In this document: positions 1 to 13,110 of the stretch, one piece after another
Numbering within the stretch: position 1 is the first letter of the stretch
Layout of the letters: the number at the start of each line of letters is the position of its first letter
Assembly (NCBI GenBank): GCA_947034895.1
Contig: OX344761.1
Span: forward strand, 74,957,839-75,021,838
Reading direction: 5' to 3'
DNA length: 64,000 nucleotides
Source of the DNA: Rhytidiadelphus loreus
Taxonomy: Eukaryota; Streptophyta; Bryopsida; Hypnales; Hylocomiaceae
Program-made: the position numbers and the translations under genes
Notes under the pieces: model-generated
The model's database searches: none
Seen by the model: only the letters and a program-made list of their open reading frames with translations
Told to the model about the DNA's origin: nothing

Positions 1-317
1 AATTCTCTAATCTGCCATTCTATTGCCATTTTAATTTTAAATCCAAGAGGTATAAATACACGCAACGACCACAGGGATGACAATGGGTCATCCAACTTAA
101 TGCCTACCTTCCGCAACAACATAGGGTCGCAGACCACGTTGGGTTGCGTAACTCACAGGAAAAGCTAATACCCACACCAACAATGAGGTCGTACACAATG
201 CAAGAGCTTCCAATGCAGGTATACGCACAACGCAATTCAGAACTCAATTAACAATGCATAAGACTCAAAAATGAAAGGCCCAATAAAGTGTAACAAATCT
301 GGCTTCTGTACATCTTG

Positions 318-3300
318 CTATGAGTTGAGGACAGTCTCCAGCTGCTTGAGCAGATTCAGCCCAAAAACTGTATCCTCACAATTCACCTTGATCCAAAGCG
401 CTGGGGTGTCGGACTCGATGTCATATGTTGTAGAGATGAGGCACTTGAGACCCTCAGTCAAAGTCTCACCGGCAAAACATAATTGCAAACCACTGAGGCC
501 TGTGGCATCAGAGATTGGAAGAGTTGCAGAAACTACTGCCACATGGGCAACTCTCAGAACACCAGAAGCAATCGCCCGAGAAATGAAAAGGACTTTGTCT
601 TCTCCAGTATTGCTGGGCTGTGAGTAGGATGTACCCAATACGCACCTACAAACAAGGATGGCAATAAGTTCAGCCCGATCCTAAAAAAGTTTTTAACTCC
701 AAAATGAGGACGATTCTCTCAGGTTCTACAAGAATTAATAATACAATTCCAGTTTTCAGACTTGAACATGATACTGAATAGCTAGGATGCAAAGGATCAT
801 CTAAGTTGTGAATTTTTACTGTAAAACCTCAAAGGTATTTCAGAAAAGTGTCATGAAATGAGCAGACAGGGATTAGTGCACACCTGCGAGAAGCTTCATG
901 CATTCCTGAGATGCGAGATTGGGCAGTCATGAATTCAGTTCGATTCATTTGCGAAGGACGAAGAAGTGCGCCGACTTCCGGAGCAAGCTTCACAGGGTAC
1001 GTTTTCCCATTCATAACGATAGCAAGCTTGATAGGTGTAAGCTGATGCTTGAATTCAACCTCAAGATCCCTTTCAGTAGTATTACCAGGAGCTAATTCAG
1101 CTATCTCCTCGAAAGGCAACACCTCCGTAGATGCTCCTTCTTGATTCCTAAAACAATTGCCAGAACACAATCAAATTCAAGTACGGCAATGCAACGTATC
1201 TGCACGAGAAAATCAGATCCATGACGGAGCAAACAAAAAATTCCGGAAAGAGATGGCTTACGATTTATCAGCCGTTGCTGACCCATCCATGACCTTCACG
1301 GATATTTTCAACATAGATTCTGCAGAGCGGTTCAAAAAATGAAGCCGAACAATTACCATGTCCTGTGAACGACTTGCAGGCGCTCTTGTGAAGGAATATT
1401 TTACGTCTAATCCATCTCCATTTGTAAAGTCTAAGAGCATTAATTTGTTTGAAATAGGATTCAAGGGGCCTAGAGATAAGGTGGCATAGCCCAGCAAGTT
1501 TGAGGACTCGGCAGATTGAGAAGAACCTTGAGCTACTGTATCCGGAGAGTCTAACCAAGAATCCAAATCCCTACTCGATTTTATGCCCAGGTTGTAATCA
1601 AGAGAGCCATTTCCCGGAGACTCTTCATCCATTGAAATGAGGGGTGCTAGATTAGTGGCACCTTGCAATGGAGACTGTGTGGCCTTAATCAAAGGGCTCT
1701 TTTGCCTTGAATCCCTCTCGTCATTGCTTCTACTGTCGTCACTTCCACTGTCTTCACTTCCTCCTTCATCTGAATAACTATCTCTAAACTCCGTAGACTC
1801 CTCACTTCCTCCACTCTCTGTGAAATCACTATTCGGCATCCGGTCATGGGTGTGGGGTCTTGAGTCCCTAGAATTGTAATCAGCAAGTCCATCCAGACTG
1901 TGAGGCTCTGGCAGAGCCATGTAACCGGGAGCACTATGATTAACTATATGGGACATTGTACCGGGCAGAAACGATGACCTGTCAGGGGCAAGAGCAGGCA
2001 ACAATGGAGGAGATTTGGGCACAAGAAGTAGTTGCTTTGCAAGCTTTTCTGCCTTGCTCAGTTGGAATGGAACATGGCCGTTTGAACCTAATGTTTCCTG
2101 AGTTTTCTCTTGTATTAAGAAATCCGTGGTCTGATCATTGACTTCCAAAGATTGCAATCTCTGAGCCAAATCGGAATGACTTTTCTTCTCACCCGACGGA
2201 TCGGGAAGTGACTGAGAAAGAACAAGTTGTCGCAGCAACCGTGCACGATCACGAATGTCGTTATTCGTATCTTGATCTCCTAAGTTGAGGGTATGTTCCA
2301 AAACTAATGAAGCAGTCTCTTTCAATGAAGATACAGAAGCATCCTCTAACCGCAATACAACCTGGCAACATCACAAGAAAAATGAGAGATCCTTCAAAGA
2401 ACATAAATATCAACCCTCGAAACTGTCACAGTTGATCAACAAATCAAAGGTAGGCCGAAAAACGAGAATTTCGTAAATTCTAGCATTATTATACGGTTAA
2501 CTGAGAAATATGCCCAGAACATTACAGAATACAGAATTTTCCCAGCTCCAATCAGCTTGGTTAATACAACCACGATGCCATGGAAATACCTTTGCAGAAC
2601 AATTAAGGATTTGAAGTTTAGTTTCATCGGCTTCTTTTGTGAAGGTGCCAGCGAGATATCTCAACACAACTGGCAGCATTTGCGAAATGCACTTGCTGCT
2701 CAAACCCTCTTCGCCCATCATCCAGACTACCACAGCCCGAGCCTCAGGAACTTTCATGTGATCAAGGAGACGGACTAGGCGAGCAAAAACCTGAATCAGC
2801 CATCACATGATATAAACATTCTTGCACTTTATGTAAAAAATAATAATGTCAAGTAGTTTCAAAATCATTGCAAGCTGAGCAGATGTCATCCAGCTAAGTA
2901 AAATGGAGGAAACAGAAAAATTTACGAAGCACCTGACTTTAAAATAAGTCAAATGCAGAAACATTCACTTCAAACTTTGAAGCACCCTGGCAGCCATTTC
3001 TGTGAATCATACTACTGTGAGTACCCACTGCAAATTATAGCATTCTAAGATTGACTTTAAGCATACACATTCAAAATAAACTTGTGATTAGCAGAAGATC
3101 CTCTACCTGTTCTTGCTCTGAGGGATTCTGTTGCACAATAGACCGAAGTGCCAAGACAGCTTGAGCAACAACTCCAGCCTCCTGAATTGACTTCTCGTTT
3201 GCTGACATACTAAGACTTCCTTGGCTGGACGATTGATCAGTCTCTTCTGTGATGTGGGATGCTCCATCTCCAACTAAGACTCCCTTAGCAAGCATTAGCA

Positions 3301-6262
3301 GGCCTTCGACGCATGCAGAACGGACAGCTGGTAACCGTACTGCACACCTGCCTATGGCGCTCACAGTATTTGCAGCAAACTGGCGATTTGTATCCCTCAC
3401 ATAAGCCTGAAATAGGTTGCAATTTGTATCTCCGTTTATCAAAATACACTTTTAGCCTCCAATACGTCTCCATAAATGACATCACCAAGGACAAAAGATA
3501 CAATTCATGAGAAGTGCATAAGATTTCTAGACGCTTTAAATAGCAACCTTGCAAGTATCAACTTGCTGAAAAATTCTGAACTAAAAGTCAAGAAATCTTA
3601 GCGTTCAACATTCACAACGATTCGACACAAGGAAGCACAACCCTCCAGTCTTAGTAGTGAACACTTCTTGGACTCCAAGTCAAAAAATAAAGGACAAACC
3701 TTCAAATTAACATGGTTTAATTTAGTGCAAGTAAACACGACTAATCCCACAATTCTCAAGAGCCTGCACGAAAGGACAAAACGGCCAACCTGAAATTCAT
3801 TTAGGATTGTATGGATGGAGGATTCAGTGGCGATTGTAGTCAGAACGTCCAGCTTCAATGCCCGTATCGGGTCAGTGTCGCAAGAGCGCACAAAGAACTC
3901 CTCAAAGTAGCTCGCAAATAGAGATGGTGCTTGAAGGGCAAAAGTTACGATATTTGCCAACACCTGCATAACAGAAACAATTATGGCACCTGTATTTATT
4001 GTCACTTGATTTGACTTTACAAGAAGGAACGATCAGGTTGGATGGATAACACCAATGAAGAATCCTAAAAAAAGATGAGCAATGACCTTCACACACATTG
4101 AAGACGATCACCCTTGAGCTTTGCTACCTTACCACGTACTGTGAATCATATGATGATCGGAGTAAAAAGAGGAGAGGTTTCACAATGTTCTTCAAGGTCT
4201 TGTTAGGCGCGAACAACCAATATACACCAGCAACTGCCATGACCACCGCACTATTTTGACTTCGCAGTAGTGGAGATGACCAGTGAAGTAAACCTCGAAT
4301 GTCGGCTGGAAGTTCCATTTCACTGGTCTCTCCTTCAGAATGATCAGAATTTTCCTTCTTGACCGCCTCCTGCACTTTGTCCTGTGAATTTGTCCTTGAA
4401 GGAAAGGAATAGTAGCCAGCGCCTCTCAGACAGTTATACCTGGTAAAGGCATAAAAAATATCAGCGCACATAGCAATCAACTCTAGAAAACCAGCTATCT
4501 CTCAAAATCGGCAATTACATCTAAAAGTGTAATGCAAGCCACATAAGAAAAATACAATTTTCCAGCACATACATAGAAACATCTCCCAGACTACATTAAA
4601 ATACGACTAGTAATGTTCAAACTATGACTAATATATATCAATGACGTCACCTAAAATACTACGCTGACATACCTGGCAACAGCATAGCGCATAAGAATGT
4701 CCAGCAAAACCACTTGACCCCATTCATCAACATCAGGAAGCATCTCACAAAGTTTTCGGAATCTTGAACCCAGAAGGGAAAGATTTTCTGGACATATGAC
4801 CAGGAAAGCTGATGCTGCAGCGCCAATGACGCTGGGAGAGTTATCACTCAACAGCAAACCCACCAGCTGCAACCCTTGCAGAGTTAGTTACCAAACACTC
4901 AACCCTTGTCAAAAAATGTTTCATGAAGAGATTTTCACAATCAAGATGTACTGTGAATTCACTAAGTCCCCATAATGCTGCACACGCATAGTAGTGGGCA
5001 GGTTGATTTTTACTTTACTCTGCATTCTTACTAATGAAAATTCTCAAGACATTAACTGTCAACACCAGAAGACGTTTTATATGATCCAGATATGGAGTGA
5101 CGAAAGTGGTCATGACGTAGGAGGATGAAGTACCTCTTCCAGAACTTCTCTGTGTGAATCACGTTCCATGGCATAAATCTTTGGAATGGCATGAGCTGAA
5201 CACCGCCGAACATACGGTGATGGATCTCGAGAACACTTGGTCACAGCCATCACAACAAGAGGTATAACGACTCGAACTCGAATTCCAGACATGGCTCGAA
5301 GAGACCATGCCCTAACCAGAGGATTCAGATCTGACAGATCTTTCTGAAAGCTATTAATAGAAAGCAAAGCTTCATCCGGGCGTCTGGCAAGAAGCACACA
5401 AACCAATTGAGCTACCGATCTAAGAAAACCACAACATTTGCATCAATCGAGCTTATTGCAAGTAAATTTGAAAATGAACAATTCATCCAGACCGAGTGAA
5501 TCAGATAGACGGAAGTTAGTTACACTGACGCACAAAATCTAAGTGAAACGCCCTCTTACTTTTCAGCATAATGTACAAGGTAGATGTAGACCAGTTTCTT
5601 CACCTCCAACGATGTTGTTGCAACATTCTTCACTACCTGCCAACAAGCACGATTGTCTTTTTCAGAAATAAGAGCTTCCAAGCCAAAAGGAATATAGCAC
5701 AATCAAGACAAAATTGCTCTGGCCCGACTTTGTCTTCCATATTGAGCTTGATGAGGTGCAACATGAGTTGAATTAATGAAACACAACTCAGAAAAAGCGC
5801 TCTACATTCAAATAACCGGTTGAGAGAAACGAGCTGAGCACTTCGTGTTCTATTGTGCAAATTGAAAATCACAATTCACGGGTCAAGCACGTGGCCTCAA
5901 TCCAAGCTCCTGTCGTACGTTAACAGACTCAGAACGAATCACCTTCCCCGAGAGAATGCGACACTCCTATTCAGCAATATTCGGGAATTGAGATTCGCAA
6001 TAATAACAGAAATCGAGCAGTAGCAAAAAATACAGAGCACACCAACCTGGGGAAAGAATGTGGATACATCACGACCTTGAGACAGTAAAGAAATCAAGCG
6101 CTTCATGCCCTCCACTTTCTCCGCCTCGAATTTGCTATCCAACAACATTGCGATGTTCCCGTCCTCCGGATCGTCGTACAAATAAGCGTCGGTGCCCACT
6201 CGGTTCATCAACGACGTCGCTCGCGTGAACGAGGCCGCTGTGCTTGCAAACTGCGGAAACAT
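318..6262 (-). CDS. AP3B: AP-3 complex subunit beta (beta-adaptin), 11 exons, complete
   Basis: Large beta subunit of the AP-3 adaptor, which sorts cargo from the trans-Golgi/endosome to the vacuole; the Arabidopsis orthologue is PAT2. Exons on the minus strand: 6262-6047, 5636-5560, 5383-5134, 4866-4673, 4439-4133, 3963-3790, 3406-3107, 2790-2590, 2361-1262, 1147-884, 645-318. They sum to 3411 nt, giving 1,136 residues with all phases closing and GT-AG borders throughout. The N-terminus reads MFPQFASTAASFTRATSLM, followed by the DAYLYDDPEDGNIAMLLDSK block typical of AP-3 beta. The adaptin HEAT solenoid follows, with motifs HYAEKRPDEALLSIN and DVDEWGQVVLLDILMRYAVAR. Exon 9 encodes an acidic/serine-rich hinge (about residues 736-795); the C-terminal ear follows. 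The start is the first in-frame ATG before the conserved block; an upstream reading to 6289 has no ATG. It is somewhat longer than the Arabidopsis protein, mainly in the hinge. Sure of identity; exact splice sites are by-eye. Confidence 0.95.
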
Positions 6263-6329
6263 GATTGCCCCGATCCGATTCTCCCACACGCTCCTACAAG
6301 TCCTTATTCGCCCTACTCACCCTTGCACG

Positions 6330-6338
6330 AAACCCTAA
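6330..6338 (+). promoter_or_regulatory. telo-box (AAACCCTAA) upstream of AP-3 beta
   Basis: Exact AAACCCTAA about 70 bp upstream of the AP-3 beta start codon. Telo-boxes are known plant promoter/leader elements of housekeeping and translation-related genes. A role here is inferred from motif and position only. Confidence 0.4.
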
Positions 6339-7952
6339 ATCCTCCACTGTAGGTCCAAATTTACTCGCTGCACTCCACAACAAAACCTAAAATCTGCCGA
6401 TTTCAAGAACACTTAAATCATGTCCTCATAATTAAGCCTTTACCATGGAGAGAGCTCAAAACAATTCTATGTTTCGCACCTGCATTTGCGTTCTCAAATG
6501 AAACCGATTCTCTCATCGTACCGCTGTCAAGTTCCACAAAAGCAAGCTCAAAGCCGCAACTACATAAGAAAATGGAACCACCGAACCACCAAAAACAACA
6601 TGGGATTCGGACTTCAGATGCAGTGGTAGCGTCATAATAATGGTTTCCCGTAAGCTGAATCTTGAGCCCTGTTGATGCGAGAAACAGCGACAGTGTGAAT
6701 AGGACCCATCCTGTCTGGTTCAGTCTGGGCTACTTCTGGGGCCCAAACTTCGGTATTAGCTTGACCAGTGTGGGTCACTTGTGTCCGAAAGTAAGTTTCC
6801 TCCCGTGTAGTAAAAAGAATGTAAACATAAATCCCAAGTATTGGCAAGGTAACCAACCTTGTTGATTAATAAAAAGTAAGAAAATTTCATATTTATAATA
6901 TAAATAAAAAATAGTTAAGTTTATAAAATAAGTGCTAATTCTTAATTGATTGAAAGTGATTCGGCCCCCCAAAAAATTGGTGATTGCAAACAAACAAGTA
7001 GCTACATTGCAAGAGGCTCTATCTATTGTAGCACTAGAAATATGAAATATGGAATGATGAAAAAACCCAGTGGTTCTTGTTGGACCACAAGGGCATCGAA
7101 TTGAGAAGAAGTATAAGGGCCAGACTCCATTGGGAGATCGGAGGTCCAGGACCTGGAGGGAGGTCGGATGTCCAATAGCTTGCCATTGAACATCGGACAG
7201 ACGGAAATCAGAACTCAAAAGTTGTAGTGAGCACTATAGCTGGGTAACTTTTGGAAAAGTGCATGCTAAGAGAGGTCAAATAGGCTAAATTTCCTTGAAG
7301 AGACAAGAACGTGTTTTCTTCTGTACTAAAGTAAGGGGGTCCGGATGCCCCTCTAGGCCCTCTAGTTTTGTAATTCCTTAGAATACGGACCGGAGGCTAG
7401 TGACGGGTAGCCGGACCTTCAGCTCCAAAGTCCAGTGCAATGGAAGGGGCTAGGACCTCCGGTTGCCTAATGGCAACCCACCTTAAGTAGCTAATTTACT
7501 CAACAACAAGTGAGTCACTATTGTAGAGATAGAGCCTCTCAAACAAAGCTTCTTATTATGTAGTTTGTTCTTTGAAGTGACTTGGTTTTAACGAAAGTAC
7601 TCCTCAAACTTTCTGTAGGTAGGTTTTTGTTGATGCAAAGCCTTGTCCCCTTTGGTTTAGAGCTAGCAAACATATAAGACCACCTCCACTATAAAAAAAT
7701 GTTTTTTTTAAATATGAGTGCAACAATTTAGAGCAAACTTCCTGACTATGTTGGAATGGAAATTGATTAACTCTTGAAAGACCATTGTCCCCTCAAGGAT
7801 CAAAATGGATTTCAGGTAGGTTCCTATGATCTCAATTTTTAGTGAAACTTCTTGAAACTTTTTCATAAGATAGGAAAACTTATAAGCATCATGGGAATAC
7901 AATTTTTTTATTTCAATCAATGCCCGAGAGCAAAAGTTATGCCATCTAAAAG

Positions 7953-8248
7953 CATTAGATGAGTTTCAGTTTTTATTAAGGATTGCAAGTTCCCTTACAT
8001 TTCCCTACATTCTCAAACTTTGGGATTCTCACCACACAATCTACTGACGTGGTTGAAAAACTACCACATCAACAAATATTAAACAAATTTTTTTTATAAA
8101 TTTATAAAAAAATAAAAATAAAAATATTTTATTTTATTTATTTTATTTTATTTATTTTATTTTATTTTTTCTAAACAGCCCATGTTTAGTTTCCAACAAC
8201 GGAACCAGCATGAAATGGCCCTCTCGGCAGGCTAAAACACATCTAATG
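7953..8248 (+). mobile_element. Non-autonomous TIR element, family 1 copy A (296 bp)
   Basis: Begins CATTAGATGAGTTTC and ends with the inverse, AAAACACATCTAATG. Contains the shared box GCAAGTTCCC near the left end, a TGACGTGGT/ACCACATCA hairpin with a 9-nt loop (8045-8071), a long A/T tract and a GGCCCTCT box near the right end. The same order is found at 12763, 36914 (inverted), 38410 and 40089 (inverted). It has no coding capacity. No clear target-site duplication was seen, so superfamily is unassigned. Confidence 0.6.
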
Positions 8249-8837
8249 ATAATTTTCACACCATTGGTTAGAAAATGAAATCTACAAAAATTTGAAATCT
8301 TTTTCTTTAGAAAGATAATATTTTTGTTTACATGTGAAGCTTTGATTCATTCCTTTTGGATTAGTAATGTGAAAGTTATGAACAATCTTGTTTTGGGGGC
8401 AATTTGAGTATTTTCTTGAAAAAATAACTTATATGATTCACTTTTGAATGCAAATTTCACAATTTCTCAAAAAAATTGTTTCACAAGGATAATTTTTCTA
8501 GGTAGAACAATTTCACCGTTGAGATTGTTGTGTTTTAATTCCATCTTAAAGCTATTTAACGATTTAGTTTTTCTTTCTATCTTGGACCTACTTCTACTCA
8601 ATAATTTCTTAAAGAATGAAAATCAAGCGAGTTTTTTTTCCCCCCTAGACTTTCAACTCAATTCTTCAACAAATTTTTCTTTTTAATTCAAAGTCCATAG
8701 TGCAAAAAAATTCCACAAATGGTAGTCAAAATCATCTAACCCCCCTTTTTTTTCCAACCTATATAGTCAAACTTCGTGAAAATTTTACCACATGACCCTA
8801 GACAAGTAAGTACAAGATCCTACAGTTAGATTCTAAA

Positions 8838-8863
8838 TTTTTTTTTTTTTTTTTTTTTTTTTT
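8838..8863. repeat. Homopolymer T tract (26 bp)
   Basis: Uninterrupted run of 26 T. It could be the A-tail of a retroposed sequence on the minus strand or simple slippage; no retrogene was recognised next to it. Confidence 0.9.
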
Positions 8864-9253
8864 GGATAAATGCAACAAAAATGATAGTTTTGAGTAGTTT
8901 TTAACAAAAAATGGCCTTGGTCCTGTTAAAAAACTTTGAGTAGTCAAAATTGCGTAGTGGCTAAGTTTCATGATGCTTTCACTTCTCTGTGAGTATGGAA
9001 AAACCACATTTGAGGAGTAGCTTTTCCTTGTTGTCGAACTAACTTACAAGCAACCCCAAAGTCTTGCAAACATGTCAAGTAGGAGATGTACCATAGCAAC
9101 GCGAATTGCTTCAGTCTCCGAGACATAACTTAGCTATGAATCCCGTCGTGTCGGTGGCAGGCCTGCTCACGTTGTGCCGCTTGCAGCTTGCTTGCGCGAT
9201 GCTCTTCTGGACTCCCGCTTAGCTGCTCGTCCAAATGTACGTGAGCTTGCTCC

Positions 9254-10732
9254 ATGGCGAAGCCAGAGGACGAGGCGCGGCTGTCCACGGAGATGTTGCC
9301 CAGGTTTGAAGAGAATCAGAACTTGCTCTTGCATTCTGGGGCTTCCCACTCGGACGATCCCGAGCCCGTCTCGCACCCCTCTTGGTTTTCTCGCTGCCAG
9401 CACGGGCGATGGCATTCCTATGTGACTGTCGCGGCTTGCGTGCTGCTCGCCATTGTCCTTTCTTCCGCTGTCGTCAGCATTGGCGTTCTCCGCTGGGAGG
9501 CCATCAAGCATGCGCACGAGTACGCTCGCCCGTTTCGGACGCTGGACAAGTCCGTGGTCATTCTCGTTTCCTCGGACGGATTCCGGTTCGGGTACAACTG
9601 GAAGGCTTCCACTCCCACTATTGACAAGATGAGGCTGGCAGGCGTGGAAGCCGAGCTGGGGATGTATCCCGTCTTCCCGTCGAAGACGTTTCCGAATCAC
9701 TACAGCATTGCGACGGGTCTGTACCCCGCGTACCATGGCATCGTGGCAAACGTCTTCCGCGATCCTGATTCGAACGACTCCTTTTACCCTGGAAACCCTG
9801 GAAACCTGAATCCCAAGTGGTGGCTGGGCGAGCCGATCTGGGAGACGGCGGTGAATCAGGGTTTACAAGCAGCGACGTATTTCTGGCCGGGATCCCAAAT
9901 TAAACGCGGGAATTGGACGTGCGATCCGCGTTTTTGCCCGGATTACAACTCTTCCGTGCCCTACGAAGAGCGCGTGGATGCCGTGTTAGGGTTTCTGGAT
10001 TTGCCTCCGAAGAAGCGGCCGAGGCTCATGACGCTCTACTTCGAATCTCCCGACACACCGGGGCATAAAACGGGCCCGGATGCGCCACAGATTACCTCCG
10101 CTGTTGTGCGCATCGACGACATGATGGGGCGGCTGTTTGAGGGACTTAAGAAGAGGCGAATGGCGGAGGATGTGACCGTGATCTTGGTTGGGGATCACGG
10201 TATGGCTCCCACTTGCGGGACTCGTGTGATTTATCTTGAGGATCTCGCACCCGGGGTGCCAATTCCGCGAGACTGGGTGATGGATTACAGCCCCGTGCTG
10301 CAGATTCGACCTCCGCCAAATGTGGATGTGACGGTTTTGCACCGCGAGATGGCGCGTACACTTGCTTCAGGCTCTGTGCCGAACGCTGAGTTCCTTAATA
10401 TCTACTTGAAAGAGCAGTTGCCGCCGCTGTTGCACTATTCCGAGAGCCCCCGCATTGCGCCCATTGTAGGGTTGGTCGCCGAGGGGTACACTCTGGTCCA
10501 TTCGAGAACGGACAAGCCCATTGCATGCGGAGGGGCACACGGCTACGACAATTCGCTCCTGTCCATGCGCACCATCTTTATTGCTTGTGGCCCGGAACTC
10601 CCCCAAGGTCGCAAGATTCCTTCATTTGTGAATGTGGAGATCTACCATCTCATGACTTCCATCCTCGGACTCACTCCCGCACCCAATAATGGCACGAACT
10701 TTTTTGCTTCCGTTCTGCTCCCTCCCCGTTAG
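9254..10732 (+). CDS. Ectonucleotide pyrophosphatase/phosphodiesterase (type II membrane protein), single exon
   Basis: Alkaline-phosphatase-superfamily enzyme that hydrolyses phosphodiester or pyrophosphate bonds of nucleotides and nucleotide sugars outside the cell or in the secretory lumen. 492 residues, intronless. Residues 1-55 are a hydrophilic cytosolic tail; about 56-79 form one hydrophobic signal-anchor; the rest is the catalytic domain. Zinc/nucleophile residues can be read: Asp108 in VSSDGFRFGY, nucleophile Thr145 in FPSKTFPNHYS, Asp267 and His271 in ESPDTPGHKTGP, Asp314/His315 in VGDHGM, His429 in GGAHGYDN. NxS/T sites (for example NWT at 220) lie on the luminal side. Start chosen as the first ATG of the frame. 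Higher GC than its flanks. Confident of family; substrate not predictable from sequence. Confidence 0.95.
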   Translation: MAKPEDEARLSTEMLPRFEENQNLLLHSGASHSDDPEPVSHPSWFSRCQHGRWHSYVTVAACVLLAIVLSSAVVSIGVLRWEAIKHAHEYARPFRTLDKSVVILVSSDGFRFGYNWKASTPTIDKMRLAGVEAELGMYPVFPSKTFPNHYSIATGLYPAYHGIVANVFRDPDSNDSFYPGNPGNLNPKWWLGEPIWETAVNQGLQAATYFWPGSQIKRGNWTCDPRFCPDYNSSVPYEERVDAVLGFLDLPPKKRPRLMTLYFESPDTPGHKTGPDAPQITSAVVRIDDMMGRLFEGLKKRRMAEDVTVILVGDHGMAPTCGTRVIYLEDLAPGVPIPRDWVMDYSPVLQIRPPPNVDVTVLHREMARTLASGSVPNAEFLNIYLKEQLPPLLHYSESPRIAPIVGLVAEGYTLVHSRTDKPIACGGAHGYDNSLLSMRTIFIACGPELPQGRKIPSFVNVEIYHLMTSILGLTPAPNNGTNFFASVLLPPR

Positions 10733-12359
10733 GGTACCCATTCTTTGCACCTGGTCGTTGTTAGAGTTGGTCTGCCATTGACCTTCTCTATCAACTCTTT
10801 GGTGCCTCTTTCTTCTGCACCATAGAGTTATCATGTGAGAATTTCTTAAGCAGGATCATATTCTATAATGTCCTGCACCAGGAGAGCTGGTGTATGGGGA
10901 TGGTCTGCACGGCTTAGGTGCTGATTTGGCCTTCTCGCCAAGCTTACAGAGCGGATCAAATAGACTTTTACTTGTATTCTGTAGGATTGTGATTTATGAG
11001 GGTTTTTTAAGAGCACCGTAAAGGTGGGATGGGGTCTTACATGCGAGGAGTCTTCAAAGCATTAGCCTTGGAGGAAGAAACCCTGTAGTTTTCTGAATTT
11101 CCTCCTCCGGGTCCTCTTTAGATCACAGTAGCCTAGTTGTACATACATTGCGGTAAGCATGGTTTTCTGATGGAGTTTCTGCAAGAATGTAACTGCAGGC
11201 ATGGCAACACACCTTCTTGGCTTCGTTCAAAGATGGTTGGAGCAAAGGCGAGTCAAGACGAGTCAACAGGATTAAGTCGAGGTCGAAGTTGTATTTTTGT
11301 ACCAGATAGTTAGCTGAGGTTTGGACCTTGAATCTCCTGGATATGTGAAGGACTTACTTTGCTGTATGGAAGTCCTGTAGCTTTCTAAAGAAGCTAAGCA
11401 CGAACTCTTTCGCTCTCAATGTTTCTTTGTAGACTTGGTGATTCCAGGAGTCTGTTCAGCTCTTTGTATGACCTTATAATCAAAATCTGTTCACCAAGGG
11501 AAGGGCAATGAAGTGTAAGCATGTCACCAGGCTAGTAGAGTAAGTGTCCACCACCCTTGTTCCCTTTCAGTTGCACATTCTTCGATCATTCTATGTAAGT
11601 CATACACAAAAGATGATGTGGACACGCAGAAGGAAACGTTCTTCATGGCACTATTGCTTGGAAGTCCGTGAAATGGAAAAAAGAGATCCTTTTATTTATT
11701 ATTGCTGCCCTGTGGACTGGGCTTGTCAGAAGTAAGTAGCGCTGCCGGGCTTTGTTGTATTTGTTGATGAGTAGAAAGGTGATGAAGAGCTCTGATCTGA
11801 CTTAAGGTAATCTGGTCTTAAAGCAATCATTTAAGCCTTCCCAACTCATCATTGACAGTGATAGATATTTCAAGCAATATGTCACTCATTCCTAGATAGG
11901 GGTTGCATTTAGAATATTGTTGCTTTTAGAGCAGTCTACCTTGACACAAAAAAAGAAACACATTTTTGGTGTTCATTGGTAAAGTAGGGAGAAGCAAAAG
12001 CAAAACTTTCTTGCATGAACTTTGTCTATGCAAGGATGGGCCCTAAGCCCATGATCATAGATTTCAAGGCTCCCTGTCCAATTAGGGACTTCTTTTTTTG
12101 GCATTAGAGTGCCAGATGCTAAAAATAGCAACAAACTATGGAGGGTTTTTTGCCAGAAAACTTCAAATTAAATTTAAAAAATCTTTAGATGAAATTGCCA
12201 GATTGTTGATGAAAACATAAATTTGGATATGTGATATGTCCTAATGTGATATTTTCTATCCAATATGTGGATGAATGTTGAAATTTGGGGCACTACTATA
12301 ATATTTTATATCACTACTTTGGTACTTTATAAAAAATGAAAAAAAAAAAAATCCCTAAT

Positions 12360-12740
12360 GCTCATCATTCTAGTTTTTTCTAGAGATGAAGTCATAAGTC
12401 CAATACAAGTTTGAAATTTTGAAATATTTTTGGGTAATTTTCAGATTACTATGAATTTTTTAAGAAAATAATGAAGAAAATTCACATCAAATATAGAATA
12501 TACTCAAAAAATCTGAAATTTTCACCATAGATGTACATTATAGTGTAGAACATCATGGTATAAACCAAAGTTATTGTGTCATTCTAAAATTAGAAAATCA
12601 ACAAACCATGGTAATAGATACAAAGTTCATATTATTATAAAATATTGGAATTTATGAAATTGGTTTTCTAATTCGAGTAAAAATTGCACTTAAATGATTC
12701 TACTTGATTTTACAATTAACTCTATTGAGTAAAGTACTGA
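12360..12740 (+). repeat. Diverged dispersed repeat, copy 1
   Basis: AT-rich non-coding stretch that aligns colinearly by eye with 37770-38110. Shared blocks include CACATCAAATA, AACCATGGTAATAGA versus ATCATGGTTATAGAA, and a run of AAATTTTCA-type words. Both copies lie beside a family-1 TIR element, so this may be part of a larger composite element. Boundaries are approximate. Confidence 0.5.
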
Positions 12741-12762
12741 AAGAGGTACTACATAAAGAGGA

Positions 12763-12990
12763 CATTAGATGAGTTTTAGAGCCAAAACAAGATTACAAGT
12801 TCCCAAGAATTCCCAAACAATTAGGAATAGTGGAAACTTTGTTGGAAACTTTGTTAGATCAATGATTTGATGTGGCTGCGATTGTGCCACATCAAATAAT
12901 ATTAATTAATCAATCGATTAATTAATTTCAAATATTTTTTTAATATTTAAATAAAAATAAAATTTATTTTTTGACTAGTTTACAAGGCAA
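12763..12990 (+). mobile_element. Family 1 TIR element copy B (right end not found)
   Basis: Left end CATTAGATGAGTTTTAG, then ACAAGTTCCC as in copy A. A perfect hairpin follows, ATTTGATGTGGC/GCCACATCAAAT with a 9-nt loop (12865-12897), then an A/T tract. The right terminal repeat is absent or too diverged to see, so the right boundary is a guess at the end of the A/T tract. Confidence 0.5.
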
Positions 12991-13110
12991 ATAAGACACA
13001 TGACTTTACAATTAAGGTAGAACTACCCAATTCCGTCAATCATTCAATTCCGTGGTCTACAACTTTATCCCAATTCCGTCATAAAAACATACAAATCCCC
13101 TTCAGATTCT

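Larger units (their letters stand above)
6263..9253. other. Divergent intergenic region between AP-3 beta and the phosphodiesterase
   Basis: Holds the 5' leader and promoter of AP-3 beta on the left and the promoter of the phosphodiesterase on the right. Open frames inside are short, lack recognisable domains and have no splice-consistent continuation. Mostly AT-rich, with one TIR element (7953-8248) and a 26-base T run (8838-8863). A pair of imperfect inverted segments sharing TAGATAGAGCCTCT lies near 7005-7030 and 7515-7540. A CACTA-like terminus, CACTATAAAAAAATG, occurs at about 7687 without a visible partner. Confidence 0.6.

Noticed and set aside
7003..7545. Imperfect inverted segments sharing TAGATAGAGCCTCT, possibly a TIR element
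   Set aside because: Only about 14 bp match well, with no target duplication and no second copy seen in the window.
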